Source: Gigaspora margarita | Lineage: Eukaryota; Glomeromycota; Glomeromycetes; Diversisporales; Gigasporaceae | Direction: 5' to 3' | Length of the DNA: 64,000 bases | Assembly (NCBI GenBank): GCA_009809945.1 | Contig: WTPW01000017.1 | Location: forward strand, 557,526 to 621,525 | In this document: piece after piece, positions 20,601-32,107 of the stretch | Layout: the number at the start of each line of letters is the position of its first letter | Position numbering within the stretch: position 1 is the first letter of the stretch | Made by a program: the position numbers and the translations under genes | Notes under the pieces: generated by a model | What the model saw: the letters and a program-made list of their open reading frames with translations, nothing else | What the model was told of the DNA's origin: nothing | Database searches by the model: none

Positions 20601-23600
20601 GTCAGTATAATGCTCAAAAAAATTGAACCTGACTTGGGTATGTGATTATCTCATCTTTGTCAGTAAATTTTGCAAGTATCCTTGAAGAATTTTCATATTT
20701 CTTTGAAAAAGTAGATCTTCACTTATTTGAATTTTCCTATATTGGTTTATTATAAGAGACATGTTCATTGACCTATCAGACTCCAACTCTCCAGGTGTGA
20801 TGAATACATTTGTTTTATAAGTGTAATTATAATATTTGGTAAGTAATTTCATAAAATCTTGGAAGACATATATATTCATTTTCATTGGAGTAAGAAAGGT
20901 CCCAGGAAATAAATCAGAGCCTGTACTAGTACTAACTCCTTCTTCTACTAATCTTGACATAGAAATGAATCTATTACTTCTTCATTAGATATTTCATAAG
21001 CACTCAAGCCCCTAGCTAATGGTCTTGGATCCAAAATAGACAAGTCTTCAGATAAATTAGTATTACTACTGTTACTAATTAATCCATCAATGTGTTTATT
21101 GCATTGGATTATATTCATAAGTTCTAGCTCAATTTTCCTATTACTGTTTTTGTAGCTTCTGAAAAATCAAAAAAATAATAATAATAAAAATAAACATTAT
21201 CTAGAATATAGGGATATTGGCTAAATTATTAATTTTCAATTATATTTATCTAATAATCCATTTATCCATTCAAAGCTAAAGCACTAGAAAGAATTTAAGG
21301 GCCCATAATCTAAAACACATTCACATATATGAAGGCTTAGATGAAGATTTGAAAAATTTTCTCAGGACTTCAATAATTTTTATTATGGCTATTAGGCATT
21401 GCAAGGCTTCTTCTAAATTTGTTTCGTCGATTATTCTACAAACTAATATACTATATACCATACAAAATAATTAAGTAGTTTTTTGTTAGAATCACACAAC
21501 AGATTTCAGCAAATTGTAGTAGCATATACAAGAATAAAGGTCTTCTACTAATCTGCTGTGAATCTTGAAAACCCTTCTCTGGTAGTGATTTTACAAGAGA
21601 TTTTACCAATATCTGATGGTATATCAATTTCATCTGCCAATAGTTGCATAGCTTCTAACTTCTAAGAAGTTAACTAGCCTCTTCAATCTATAATTTAGTT
21701 ATGATCTATTTCGCTATTCCCAAAAAGGGGCAATGCATTGGGTTCACAACCAGAAATCTAACAGAATTGAAGTATGAAACCCTATAGATTTCTGACTATC
21801 TAACAAGAGTATTTGAAACATGCTATTTTCTTTAATTAGCTGTTTTACAATTTTTCCAATTTATTGCATCATTTTGAATAAGATTGTAGTCACGTTCAAC
21901 AAACCAGGAATCCATATTAGAAATACAGTAGAAATACTACCAAAATGAGGCTGGCTCCAAATATTATAATTAGCTTGTTTGTAGCAATAATAACATGCAA
22001 CCTTGGCCAAAATATGCCCACAAAGTTTTCTTGCTTCTGGTAAGTCACTGGAACAACAAATTACCACACGTTTGATTTTCTAGCCAGATAGGAATTCAAA
22101 TATTGCTGATAGTATATTCCTTTTCAAAGTTCTATAAGCTGATCAACAATAGGTGCTAGGTAATAGTTCAGCTGATGCAACTTTGGTTCTGATGGTCCTA
22201 GTATAATAGCCAAAGTTATTATGTTAGATGGTTTAAACCTTTCATATATAATAAATTAATATTATTTGATCAATGAATAAGAAACAAGAAAAGAATGAAT
22301 ATAAGAAAAAAGAAAAGAACAACTAAAGAATAAAGAAAAAAATGTATGTAAAAAAAGAAAAGAACAAGTACAAGAAAAAAGAAAAAAAGAACAAAAACCT
22401 TTCTTGACATAGAAGATTACATATAACAGCATATATAACTCTTATACTATATTGAGAAGCTTCGAATAGTTGAAAACAATCTAAATTTATTATCAAACCT
22501 ATATGAGTATCAGCTGTTTCTGGATGAAAAATGGTAACCTTTCATCATCAGAGAATAATTTCTATATTCTACCAACATATATATCTGATATCTAGATTTT
22601 GACAGGTTAATAGACCCATCTTCTACATGCCTTTTCAAATTCTAATTATTGAAATGCCTTTAAGAACTGTTGTTGAGATTTACTACTGGATAAATTGATA
22701 ATGGCTATCTGATTATTCCATCTTTAACCTTGACTTTTTTCAAAAGTATTGCACTGCATTGCTTGTTTGCTGATATTTGGATAGTTTGGAAACTCTGCAT
22801 GATTATAGCAAAGTATTTTTAGACTTCATCCTGCTTTTTTTGTTGAAAGGTCTTTTGGATTATACAGTTTATGACAAGATTTGCATAGAGCAAATCTTGT
22901 TGCATTCTCCGATATACCAACCATCTTTTTTGCTACATTTATAGAAATAGAAAAGCTATAATATTTTTACTTGTCGATATCAGTTAACATATACTAGAAA
23001 TATTTCATCAAGGGATAAATGTTCATATCAGAAAGCCAAAATCTTTGTTGATAATGAAAAATCTACAATATAATCTGTAGTACTTTCTTATCAACAGTTC
23101 ATACATTGGTCTCTGGGCTATTTAGAAATAAACCATGATCAAACATAATAGAAACATAAATTGGGGCATCATCAATCAAAACATATTTCAATACATGGTA
23201 ATTTTTTTTAATCTTACTATGACATGTTTTAACAATATTTTAGAACAATTAAAAGAAAAAAAAATGTGGAAATAAGAATACCTATCATCTATGGCAGATG
23301 CATCAAAATTTATTATATTTTTCTTCCTCACTCTCTTTTTCACTCTCTTTTTCACTCTCTTCTTCACTCTCACCTTCACTTTCTTTAGTTTCATCAGTTT
23401 TATTACTTCTCATGTTATTGTTTTCATTTTCATCATCAGAAGAGAATAACCCAGGATAAAAATATAATAGTTTTACATGATAAAACCCTTTGGAAACCTG
23501 TTTAACAAGGAACTAATAATTTTCAGGCTGTGGCAGAAGCATTGAATTATATGTATCACTATTTATTTTATTCAATTTTTTACTATTTGTTGAATCAATA

Positions 23601-23900
23601 TTCTGATACATTAAAACAATATCATTTACCATATTTGAAGACCCTTTACTGTTAGAAGTATTTTCTGAAAAAGATCTAACTTGGCAGTTTGATATAACAC
23701 ATTTTTTCTTTGCAATAAATGGTTTTCATTTTTGTGTTTCATGTTCTGCTTTAACTCTTGAATCTCTTCTATACCATTGCAGTTACTACAGAAACATGCT
23801 ACTTTTCTGTGCGTAAGCTTTTTTGTTTGTAAAGAAATAGATTTTTTAATGATTCCTTTATTTTTTTTATAAGTCATAATGAAGGTGTCAAGATCAAAAA
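20600..23900 (-). pseudogene. tnp2-type (CACTA-like) transposase pseudogene
   Basis: Read on the minus strand from ~23880. First comes a zinc-like start (KVACFCSNCNG), then a Ser/Glu-rich acidic tract (about 23390-23310). Next is a Cys pair region (FALCKSCHKLYNPKDL, about 22910-22860) and YNHAEFPNYPNISKQ. Then SDIYVGRI (about 22580), ADTHIGLIINLDCFQLF (about 22515-22460), ITLAIILGPSEPKLHQLN and SSDLPEARKLCGHI (about 22055), and last WFVERD. A late block near 21320 reads MCFRLWALKF. These follow, in order, the landmarks I know from fungal tnp2/En-Spm-type transposases. Many stops and frameshifts, and an A/T-rich insertion or intron at 22270-22400, make it inactive. The last open piece (20960-20646) starts MSRLVEEGVS. 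Confidence 0.75.
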
Positions 23901-24304
23901 TGAAGCAAAATGCAATATTAAAAAAGATATGAGGAAGTATGTTAAAAGGCAAAGTATCAATATTTGTGAAAGAGAAATAACAATTTTACAATGACACTAT
24001 ATTTGGTTTTATTAAGCTTAATAGTTTAAACTTTTAATACAGTCAGACCTTTCTATAGTCACACCCTATATAGTCACACCTCTATATAAGCACCCAATAT
24101 TGTACAACAGATTTAAATATAGTAAAAAAACCTTCTTATAGTTACAAATCACCTATAATCACTATCACAAAAAAATTTTATTTTTTTATCGATTTAATTA
24201 ATAAAAACCCTCTTTATAGTTACCAATTTTGACCAAATATAGTTTAAAAAATCTGATTGGCTGATATTCATATTTATGTTTATTTAAAATATTCTTTAAA
24301 AATT

Positions 24305-24630
24305 CTTAAAGGTTTGATAGCAAATAACTTTTGTTGCAACAGTCTGATTTAAATGAAACAACCACCAAAATGTTCAACTTGATGAGATGATTCTAATGAG
24401 CCCTAAATCATTAAAATCCAATCACAGGCTCCTGTGATCATTAAGAATTTGTGTCACTTCACATGTTTAAGAATTGATTAATTTAAATATCTAGGCAAAA
24501 AATCCTTAATGATCTTAGCATTTTGTAACTAGATTTGACAATTTTATACTCTTTAGAAAATACTCTAGTGGTTATTTAATCCAAATTGGGCCACTGGATC
24601 AAAAGTTATTCACTATTAAATATTTTAAAT
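24305..24630. repeat. Degraded copy of the 62106-62529 palindrome
   Basis: Shares AGCAAATAACTTTTGTT, AATGAAACAACCACCAAAATG, GATGATTCTAATGA and AAAATCCAATCAC with the left arm of the palindrome at 62106-62529, and AAAGTTATTCACT with its right arm. The copy here is interrupted and more decayed. Confidence 0.7.
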
Positions 24631-24654
24631 TTTTTAATAATATTTCAAATAGTC

Positions 24655-25000
24655 CTCCAGGTCGATAGCATAGCAGTTATGCTCTGAGAATGAAAATTGG
24701 AAGGTTGACAGTTTAATTTTTAGTGGTAGTAAAATTGTAATTCTATGTTGTGGGTCCTACCATATTGGGAGATATTAGCATAGATCAGAGAGTTTTGAAT
24801 TAGCAATTCCTGTAGCAGATTGCAGGTATAGCAGCTAGTGTGGAACCTTTGGGTGGACTATTTAAAATAGGCACCAAAAGTGCATATGTGGCTAGTTGTA
24901 CCCTTGTCTATATATGGTTATACTGTTGAATAATAGACTTTGTGGAGCGACACTGCAAGTAGTCAGGATTAAAACCCTGGGGTCATCCTTGAGTCAGAAC
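24655..25000 (+). repeat. Dispersed repeat 'B', possibly tRNA-derived SINE
   Basis: The start resembles a tRNA: TAGCATAGCAGTTATGC could be an A box, and GGTTGACAGTTT about 45 bp on a decayed B box. The body contains GCAGGTATAGCAGCTAGTG and CACTTTTGG in reverse orientation; these match copies on the other strand at 36300-36760 and 58970-59105. Near 24965 TCAGGATTAAAACCCTGG looks like a second T-arm-like block. SINE identity is inference. Confidence 0.5.
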
Positions 25001-25365
25001 ACTAATTTGAATAACTCAAGTCACAAGACATATTGAGAGGCCAAAGTCTGAAAGGATACTTCAAGAACTCATAGCAGCATGTCTGAACTGCGATCTGAAC
25101 CAACAAGCTTACAACCATGAGATTCAGCAGAGGTTGCTAGGAGGAATAAGGCTGGGTGCAACAAGCATATCTGGGCATTGTTAGAATACTGGGTAATAGC
25201 ATACCATTAGAATTAGAACATATTTCTGTCAAATATGCACAAATATATTACTAATTAACCTTTGGTTATGTGACTATAACAATGTATTTTATTTATAGTC
25301 ACACCTCTATACAATCATCAAAATAGGGCACAACCAACTTGTGATTATAGAGAGGTCTGACTATA

Positions 25366-26161
25366 CAAATATTAAAGCATTTCAATACACATATCAGAAT
25401 AAAGAGCAATATTAGAATTATTTAGAAGTCTATTTTGTTTTCTTATAATTTTAATGGACAGATTAAATACTATTCTAGATGTGTAGCAGAACAAAATAAA
25501 AAAATGAATTTATAATAATTCATTAGACATTTATTTTGATTAAAAAATTTACATCTTTTATTAGAACAAGAATAACAAATAAATTTAGAATTATTTTAAT
25601 TTATTAGAAGTTTTATTTTAATAAATTTTTCATTTCTAAATACTATTTAATATGCATATCAGAAGAAAGACAATGTACTTTGAAGTTTATTTTTTTATTT
25701 ATATATACTTAATCAAAATCTTATATCAAAACAAATGCGATGAAGTTAAAAAATTTTTATATTGAATTGATGTAAATATCTTACAATTAACCTTTAGAAT
25801 TTTAATTAAAGGTATATGTGTTTTGTATAGTTTTAATCACATACTATTTAGATATGTAATTAAAATAAAATAATGCTCATATTATATTTTGAATAGATTA
25901 TATATATATTTTTGTATTCAATAGTTTACTATGAGCAATTCAATAAGATAGATACGTATAGGTTTTTTTATATGACAAATTATTGATATTTATATGTAAT
26001 ACCGATCTATATATTTTATCTAAACAAGATCAATCACATACATGGTTTATTGAAGTAATATAATAGGTATCAGAAGGATATATATATAAAGTTATATAAA
26101 ATTGTAACTGATATGAATATTCAAATTAAGATAGTAATATGTCAAATAAGTGCAATTAAAG
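25366..26161. other. AT-rich, no gene
   Basis: No frame, repeat array or inverted repeat that I can support. Confidence 0.4.
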
Positions 26162-26173
26162 AAATCAAACTAC

Positions 26174-26944
26174 CAGAAACAAACCCACAATAAAAAAGGT
26201 TAGAAAACCTTACCAACTGGACCACTAGAGTCATACTGGAGGAAAAGAACATGTGTTTCAGAAGCATGTAACAAGAAGAAGGAGACTATAAGGCATTGTA
26301 ATGCCAGGCTAACCAATCCTTCTGGGTCTTAGAATTGGGAGTAGGAATGTGACTGGGGAAAAGAAGCCAGAAAAGGGACTGATTGGTGCCAGGGCTAGGA
26401 ACTTTATAAGGGCTACTATACTAGTAGGACCAGTAATAGGAGGGTAGTAGCTTGAGATACAGATCAGGTTGTGGCAGTACAGGATCCCAAAATATACATA
26501 GATAGGTCAGGTATGAGTTTGCTTATTTTTGAGGTTTTTTATACAGATCTTTTCTATTTATAGTAATTTTTTGCTTATTTTTGAAGTTTTTTTTCTGCAG
26601 ATCTTTCCTTTTTTAGTAACCCTATAATTAACCTGACCTATCTATATATATTTCAGGGTCCTGGCAGTACTCAAAAGTGGCTTGAGAGATGAACCTGGCA
26701 GTAGCAGCACTACAGGTACTATCAAATAGCAGTACATGATAAAAATCCAGATTGAGTATGTATGTGGGAACATATAGGATGCTCTGGTAGGTTTAGGTCA
26801 TAGATAAATTCGTCTAAGTCTCTGTATTTGTAAAATATAGCAATGAGTTGTAATATGAGGAAAACCTTATTAAGGGATATTGTAACAAAGTGCTATGTTA
26901 ATAAAAGAATAAGGCATGACCTCATCTTAACATTAAAAAAAAAA
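26174..26944 (+). mobile_element. Retroposon with poly-A tail, 12-bp TSD and LINE-like 3' end
   Basis: AAATCAAACTAC is duplicated at 26162-26173 and, after an A-run, at 26945-26956. The last ~165 bp resemble the 3' end of the LINE at 51570-57799: both have CTCTGGTAGGTTTAGG about 150 bp from the end and finish with ATGACCTCATCTTAACATT-like sequence before the A-tail. The 5' part (26190-26480) is a repeat also found on the minus strand at 36960-37510. A MITE (26481-26662) is inserted in it. No protein is encoded. Confidence 0.75.
26481..26662. mobile_element. AGGAYCC-family MITE, exact 8-bp TSD
   Basis: Starts AGGATCCCAAAATATACA and ends TATATTTCAGGGTCCT; GGCAGTAC is duplicated at 26473-26480 and 26663-26670. 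Inside are two blocks with CAGATCTTT and TTTGCTTATTTTTGA. The same element occurs twice at 40222-40580. Confidence 0.9.
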
Positions 26945-26956
26945 AAATCAAACTAC

Positions 26957-28500
26957 GGGCTTTTAAATTTATAACTTACTAGCCTCAAACTATTTGGTTT
27001 TTTTAAAAATTATATTCAGTAATTTGAGAGCCCAAAGACTAATTTTCTTTTGCAGAATAATGTCATTTGATTTAGATATCATGCAATAGACTATTTTTTC
27101 ATGTAAACAATAAATTTAATGACAGTTCTATTCTTTTAATTACATGCAACCACGAATATAATGATCATTAAAGTTATATTACATTTAATAATAATATTAA
27201 AGGAATGTAAAATTAACTGAAATATTTTTTCACGCAGCACCTTTTTATTTTTCTCATTACCTTTTCTTTTTGCATTTACAATAGAAATAGATATTTCTTT
27301 GTTTTTTCTGCGTTTACATAAATTAGATATTCCTTTCTCACTTACAATTTTTTTGCGTTCATTCTATTCTTTTTTTGGACTTTTTACTAACATTTCCAAT
27401 ATAGATAACAACTTCTTTTAATATTTACGATTTCTTTTTGAATTCCTATTTGAAATAATGTAGAGGTAACAGATTTTCTAACCTTTTCTCTTACTGTTAT
27501 TTTTAATATAGAAATATCTAGGTTTCTATATAGAAATAGCTAGTTTTCTAGCTTGATAGTATTTCTAATAGGTATTATTTTTTTTAAAATCAGAAAAATC
27601 TTGATTATATGATATTTATTCATATTAGTTGTTATTTATATTTGTTTTGGAATTTTGGAATTATTTTTTTGTCTTTTTTTTTTGTCTGATATCCATACCA
27701 TGATGTGCAAAACAATTTAACTCACTTTCATTTTGAACCTTTTTAAGATTACATGCAATAAATTTAAAAAAAGCATTGCTCCCCTTTCTCTTCATCTTCA
27801 TCTTCTTCTAAATCAAATGATTATTCGCATTCTCATTTCTGCTCTTATGTTCATCAATCTTGTACCCATTGCTCTCATTTCCATGCTTATTCTTGTTCTT
27901 GTTTATATTAATGCTAAATTTCACATAATCGTAGTAAATTAGTAGAAAATATTATATTATTTTATAGATAACCAATAAGAAATTTGCAATCTCATTTAAC
28001 TAATATAATGTTTTAGGTGATAGAAAAAAACATAGGAGGCTTTATAAAAGCTCATTGGAAAAAAGTTAACTAATTAGCTTATATTCAATTTTTTTTGTTT
28101 AATATGAATATTGGCTTATAAAAATAATGTTTCTATAGAGAATTTTGCTTAGAAGTCTCAAATAACTCTCCTTGAGAAAAGGTTAATTTATCTCAAAAGA
28201 GCACAATCAAGCTCATTAGACTTACTATATTTGCAGTCTTCTGCTATTGCAAACATTCTGAATAATTTCAGTATTAATAATAATATTGAATATTATAAAA
28301 ATTTTAAAAGTGTATGAGAAAGGTCATTTTTATCCAGAAAACCCCATGATCCATATCAAACAAGGTTCAAAAAAGGGCAATTAATTCTAATGGATCTGGA
28401 ATATAAAACAGCCTTTAGGGTATAATCTATCATTATCATACTAATATATTTATTGCTTACAATTGGAATATTAGATTATATTATTACTATAGAAAGAAGT
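26957..28500. other. AT-rich, no gene
   Basis: T-rich. The frame at 27733-27942 is a leucine/isoleucine-rich translation of TCTT-type sequence without recognisable features. A GAAATAGCTAG-type word is repeated at 27505-27560. Confidence 0.45.
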
Positions 28501-28522
28501 AATCTAGGCTGTAAAACAAATA

Positions 28523-28705
28523 GTGCATAATAACCCTCATTTAAAAATAGATGAGAAAAAAGGGTGGTGTAAACTAAAAAACTTTATTGAACTTAGTATC
28601 CTTCCCACTTTCAAGAAGTATATTAATAAAAGCCTTGAATATTTGGATAAAGAAGTTATTCATATGCTTCAAGCAACTATAAAAGCATTTCAGGACCCCA
28701 AATAA
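28523..28705 (+). pseudogene. Unidentified coding remnant
   Basis: A 60-residue open stretch (MHNNPHLKIDEKKGWCKLK... to ...IKAFQDPK) has the composition of a real helical protein rather than of translated repeat DNA. Upstream sequence in related frames is full of stops. It may belong to the same dead gene as 29290-31143. Family unknown. Confidence 0.35.
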
Positions 28706-30236
28706 TTTATGTGATGTTATATTTTTAAAATCGCTAATAGAGGCCTGTTTTTTTAAAAAGGTTATATTTGAAAAGTAGGTATTGGATAAAAAGGTTATAT
28801 TTAAAAATGGGTAATGGGCAAAATAAGTATATTTAAAAGAATGCTAACAGAGTAAGTTTTTTAATGTTATATTTGAATTGTGCTAATGAAAATAGTGAGA
28901 GATCAAGATGTTTTTTTTTTTTTTTTTAAAGAGTGTTAGTTCTGGTCTTTTTAGAGAGCATGATTATGGTTTAAAAAATAATAAGCAATTCCAAACTTGC
29001 TACTTGATGTTTGAAATGTAGCTAATATATACCAAACTAGAACTACTAACCAAAATTATGTTAATATGATTCTTAAATATAATCTCACATAGATTATTTG
29101 AGGCCCTAGCATTTCGAAAATAGCAAAAATTAAGCTAGATGAAGGAAAATTGAGAGCAAATAAAAATATATTGGAAAAAACTTTCATATGCAAGATGCAA
29201 AATTTTTTTATTTTTACTTTTCTATTTTTTAATATATAAATTATGACTTCATATATGCCTATCTGCTTCTTGCATTTTTATTTTTTAGAAAAAAAAAGAA
29301 GAATAGATGGATTGCCTTATGATTCGAATTAAGGACCCAGCTCTTGAGAAATACTGGCCAAGCTCAGTTAGTAAAAAAGAATAGAGAGATGATCTTGCTG
29401 AAGTAGTTGTTGAAATAGCTTATCATTCTGATGAACTATCAGAAATGGATAATGAACTTACAACAATAGAAATAAACAAGAATAAAGTTGCAAGTAAAGA
29501 AGATAATGAGGTAGATGATAATCATGTAATTAAGGCTTATGCTCCTCTATAGAGATCAGAAAGGGTAATTTTTATATTCATTTTGAATTCATTTCTATTG
29601 ATAATAGTCATATTAGACTAATTCTTTTAAAAAAGTACAAAAAGAAAGATCTTTTATAAGGCTGAGGATATAACATTAACCAATCAATTCAATAAAATGG
29701 TGAGGTACTGCATTGTAATAATATGGAAGAATCAGACACAACCACTATTTAATGCTTTCTATTGGACAATTTTCTTATCATACAATTACAATAATGGTTG
29801 TAGATCATATGGATTTACTGATCTTGAATCTGATAGTGTGAGGACCAATGATGAATCTAATAATAATGTTGACATTAATGATTCTGAATCTGGGCCCAAT
29901 ATTAATGATACTGAATCAGTGTAAGCATTTAAAAGTACACTTCAAATGCTTAAAAATTTTATTAATTTTATTAATTTGTCATTTTTTAGATCCGATAACT
30001 CTAACAATACTGAATCAGCATAAGTATTAAAGGTTCACTTCAAAGTTTTAAGTTTAATAGATTTTTATTAATTTGTTATTTTTAGTCCAATAATGTTTTT
30101 GAATCTAGTTGTAGTACTTTTAGAACCAAACATGCGTATGTAATTAAAGTATACTTATAGGGTTTGTAATATATTTATTAATTTTTACTATTCCAGATCT
30201 GATAACACAAAAACAAACAATTCCAGATCCAACACC

Positions 30237-30886
30237 TAGGGTTGGGGGCACGGTAGCAAAGGGCATGCCTCAGGGGGCATGCCCCCGGGGCATGCCTAGG
30301 GCATGCCCTTTGGCCAAAAGGCATGCCCCTATCATGTGATATTATCATGTGATTTGAAAAAAATATGATTGGACAATTAAGTATGCTAGAGTCATAGTAA
30401 AAGAAATTATAACACAACTATAGCCCAAACTTAGTTATGTCTATTTGGTTTTTCTAAAAAAATTTTATTTTTTATCAGAAATATTTATAATATAAAATAA
30501 AATATTGTAGCAGCAAATTTATTTTTTACATCATTTATATTTCAGACATTTTTTAATATAAAATATTTAATAAAGAAATGTTCAAAACCAATAATAAATG
30601 ATATATTTTATAGTTAGTTAAAATACTTTATAAATTTGCCATTATAATTAGTAAAAAAAATCAAGAAATTAATAAATAGCAGACTAAAGCAAAATATTTT
30701 TTCTAAAGGTTCAAAAAAGATAGTGAGAATAAAGTTTAGAATATTAATTTATTGGTCAATCGATCTATATAAATTAGCCAATCATATTCATTATAGGAGG
30801 CATGCCCGGGGCACAAAGGGGCATGCCCTTGTCAAAGGCATGCCCCTCTGGGCATGCCTCAAAAATTTCCCGTGGCCCCAACCCTA
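30237..30886. mobile_element. hAT-like GC-rich-ended element, exact 8-bp TSD
   Basis: Ends TAGGGTTGGGGGCACGG and CCGTGGCCCCAACCCTA are inverted repeats, and CCAACACC is duplicated at 30229-30236 and 30887-30894. The 8-bp duplication and TAGGGTTG ends suit hAT elements. Five GGCATGCC palindromes lie in the left end and four in the right end, while the middle is ordinary AT-rich sequence. No transposase. It interrupts the Ser/Asn-rich repeat of the gene around it. Confidence 0.9.
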
Positions 30887-31045
30887 CCAACACCACATCT
30901 GACTTCAAGTCCAATATCATGTTTGACTCCATGTCTAACACCACGTCTTACTCTATGCATAACTTTACATCTAAATCCACACCTAATTCAATGTCTAACT
31001 TCATATCTAACTCTATATCTAACTCCACATCTAATAATTCCAAAT
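30887..31045 (+). repeat. 12-bp coding minisatellite
   Basis: Units of the type TCTAACTCCACA (with TATATC or TTCATA variants) repeat about a dozen times and encode Ser-Asn/Thr-Ser-type residues. The array extends to the left side of the nested element, showing where the element inserted. Confidence 0.7.
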
Positions 31046-31334
31046 CAAAATCCCCAGGCAATCCTCCTTGCCAAAATAAAAACAGAACTTTTAAAAGTTC
31101 TTCCAAAGGTTTGTTCAAAGTTTCTCAAAAAAAAAACAGTTGAATGTACCTAGCAGAAGATTTAACTATATTAGTGACAGAAATAATATTGAGCAATAAA
31201 ATAATGAATATTAGATTTTAGTAATCACTATATAATTAGTTTAGCATAATTTAGTATTAATTATACATGCTGCAATTTGAATATTATTTCATAAACAATA
31301 GTATTAATAAATAAAAGAAAATAAAATGTGTTAC

Positions 31335-31925
31335 TGATTAGCAGATATCCAAGTTGAACTTAATATTTGTATTAAATATCTATAGAAACTTTAAAATATC
31401 CATGTGAAATTTATGTATATATGTGGCATAAATCATATAGAAATTTTGTAAGTATCATATAAATATTAATGAAATTAATGTCAATATATACTAGCCAATA
31501 TTCAAGTATTTGTATCAAATATCTATAAAAACTTTAAAATATCCATGCAAAATTTATGTATATACATAGTATAAATCATATAGAAATTTTGTAATATCAT
31601 ATAAATATTAATGAAATTAATGTCAATATATACTAGTTAATATCCAAGTATTTGTATCAAATATCTATAGAAACTTTAAAATATCCATGTGAAAGTTATG
31701 TATATACATGGCATAAATTATATAGAAATTTTGTAAGTAACATATAAATATTAATTAATGTCAATATAAACTAGCTAATATCCAAGTATTTGTATCAAAT
31801 ATCTATAGAAACTTTAAAATATCCATGTGAAATTTATGTATATACATGGCATAAATCATATAAAAATTTTGTAAGTATCATATAAATATTAATGAAATTA
31901 ATGTCAATATATGCTAGCTGATAAA
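31335..31925. repeat. ~140-bp tandem satellite, about four copies
   Basis: Each unit contains TTTGTATCAAATATCTATAG and TTAAAATATCCATGTGAAA, at about 31365, 31509, 31646 and 31788. Units also share ATTAATGTCAATATA. Non-coding. A looser partly palindromic segment follows to ~32107, ending AACTAGTG. Confidence 0.85.
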
Positions 31926-32107
31926 ATCTGCAGATATTCTGTATATATATTGCATAATGTTGCTAATACGTTCCAAGTTGATAGGTAACAGATATCTGTG
32001 AGCTATCAACTAGCACATATCGGACAGTTTCTACCAGATTTATGTAATATATATGTGATCTATTGGCCAGCAGATAGGCTACAGAAATTTTATTGTTGAA
32101 CTAGTGA

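Larger units (their letters stand above)
24040..25363. mobile_element. pogo/Tigger-like (Tc1/mariner) element
   Basis: Starts CAGTCAGACCTTTCTATAGTC and ends GATTATAGAGAGGTCTGACT(A), with TA at 24038-24039 and 25364-25365. Subterminal TATAGTCACACC repeats follow the left end and precede the right end. No transposase frame was recognised, so at 1.3 kb it is a non-autonomous derivative. Its body contains copies of two other repeats (24305-24630 and 24655-25000), so it is a mosaic. Confidence 0.75.
29290..31143 (+). pseudogene. Unidentified intron-bearing gene with repeated mini-exons, disrupted
   Basis: From 29320 the frame reads KDPALEKYWPSSVSKKE, a stop, then RDDLAEVVVEIAYHSDEL and a Glu/Asp/Asn-rich stretch ending VIKAYAPL before another stop. 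At 29850-30230 short Ser/Asp/Asn-rich coding pieces (NINDTESV, SDNSNNTESA) alternate with intron-like segments ending TTTTTTAG, TTTTTAG and TATTCCAG. After the 30237-30886 insertion the frame continues as a Ser/Thr/Asn-rich repeat (NSMSNFISNSISNSTSNN) to a stop at ~31141. I do not recognise the family. Low-complexity tails like this are common in proteins of AT-rich fungi. Confidence 0.45.

Noticed and set aside
23188..23394. Lysine/arginine-rich minus-strand open frame
   Set aside because: It is an off-frame reading of the Ser/Glu-rich acidic tract of the tnp2 pseudogene.
27733..27942. 69-residue Leu/Ile-rich open frame
   Set aside because: Low-complexity composition from TCTT-type DNA, no start context or domain.
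30178..30417. Minus-strand frame with repeated GMP/ACP-type residues
   Set aside because: It is the translation of the GGCATGCC-rich transposon end.
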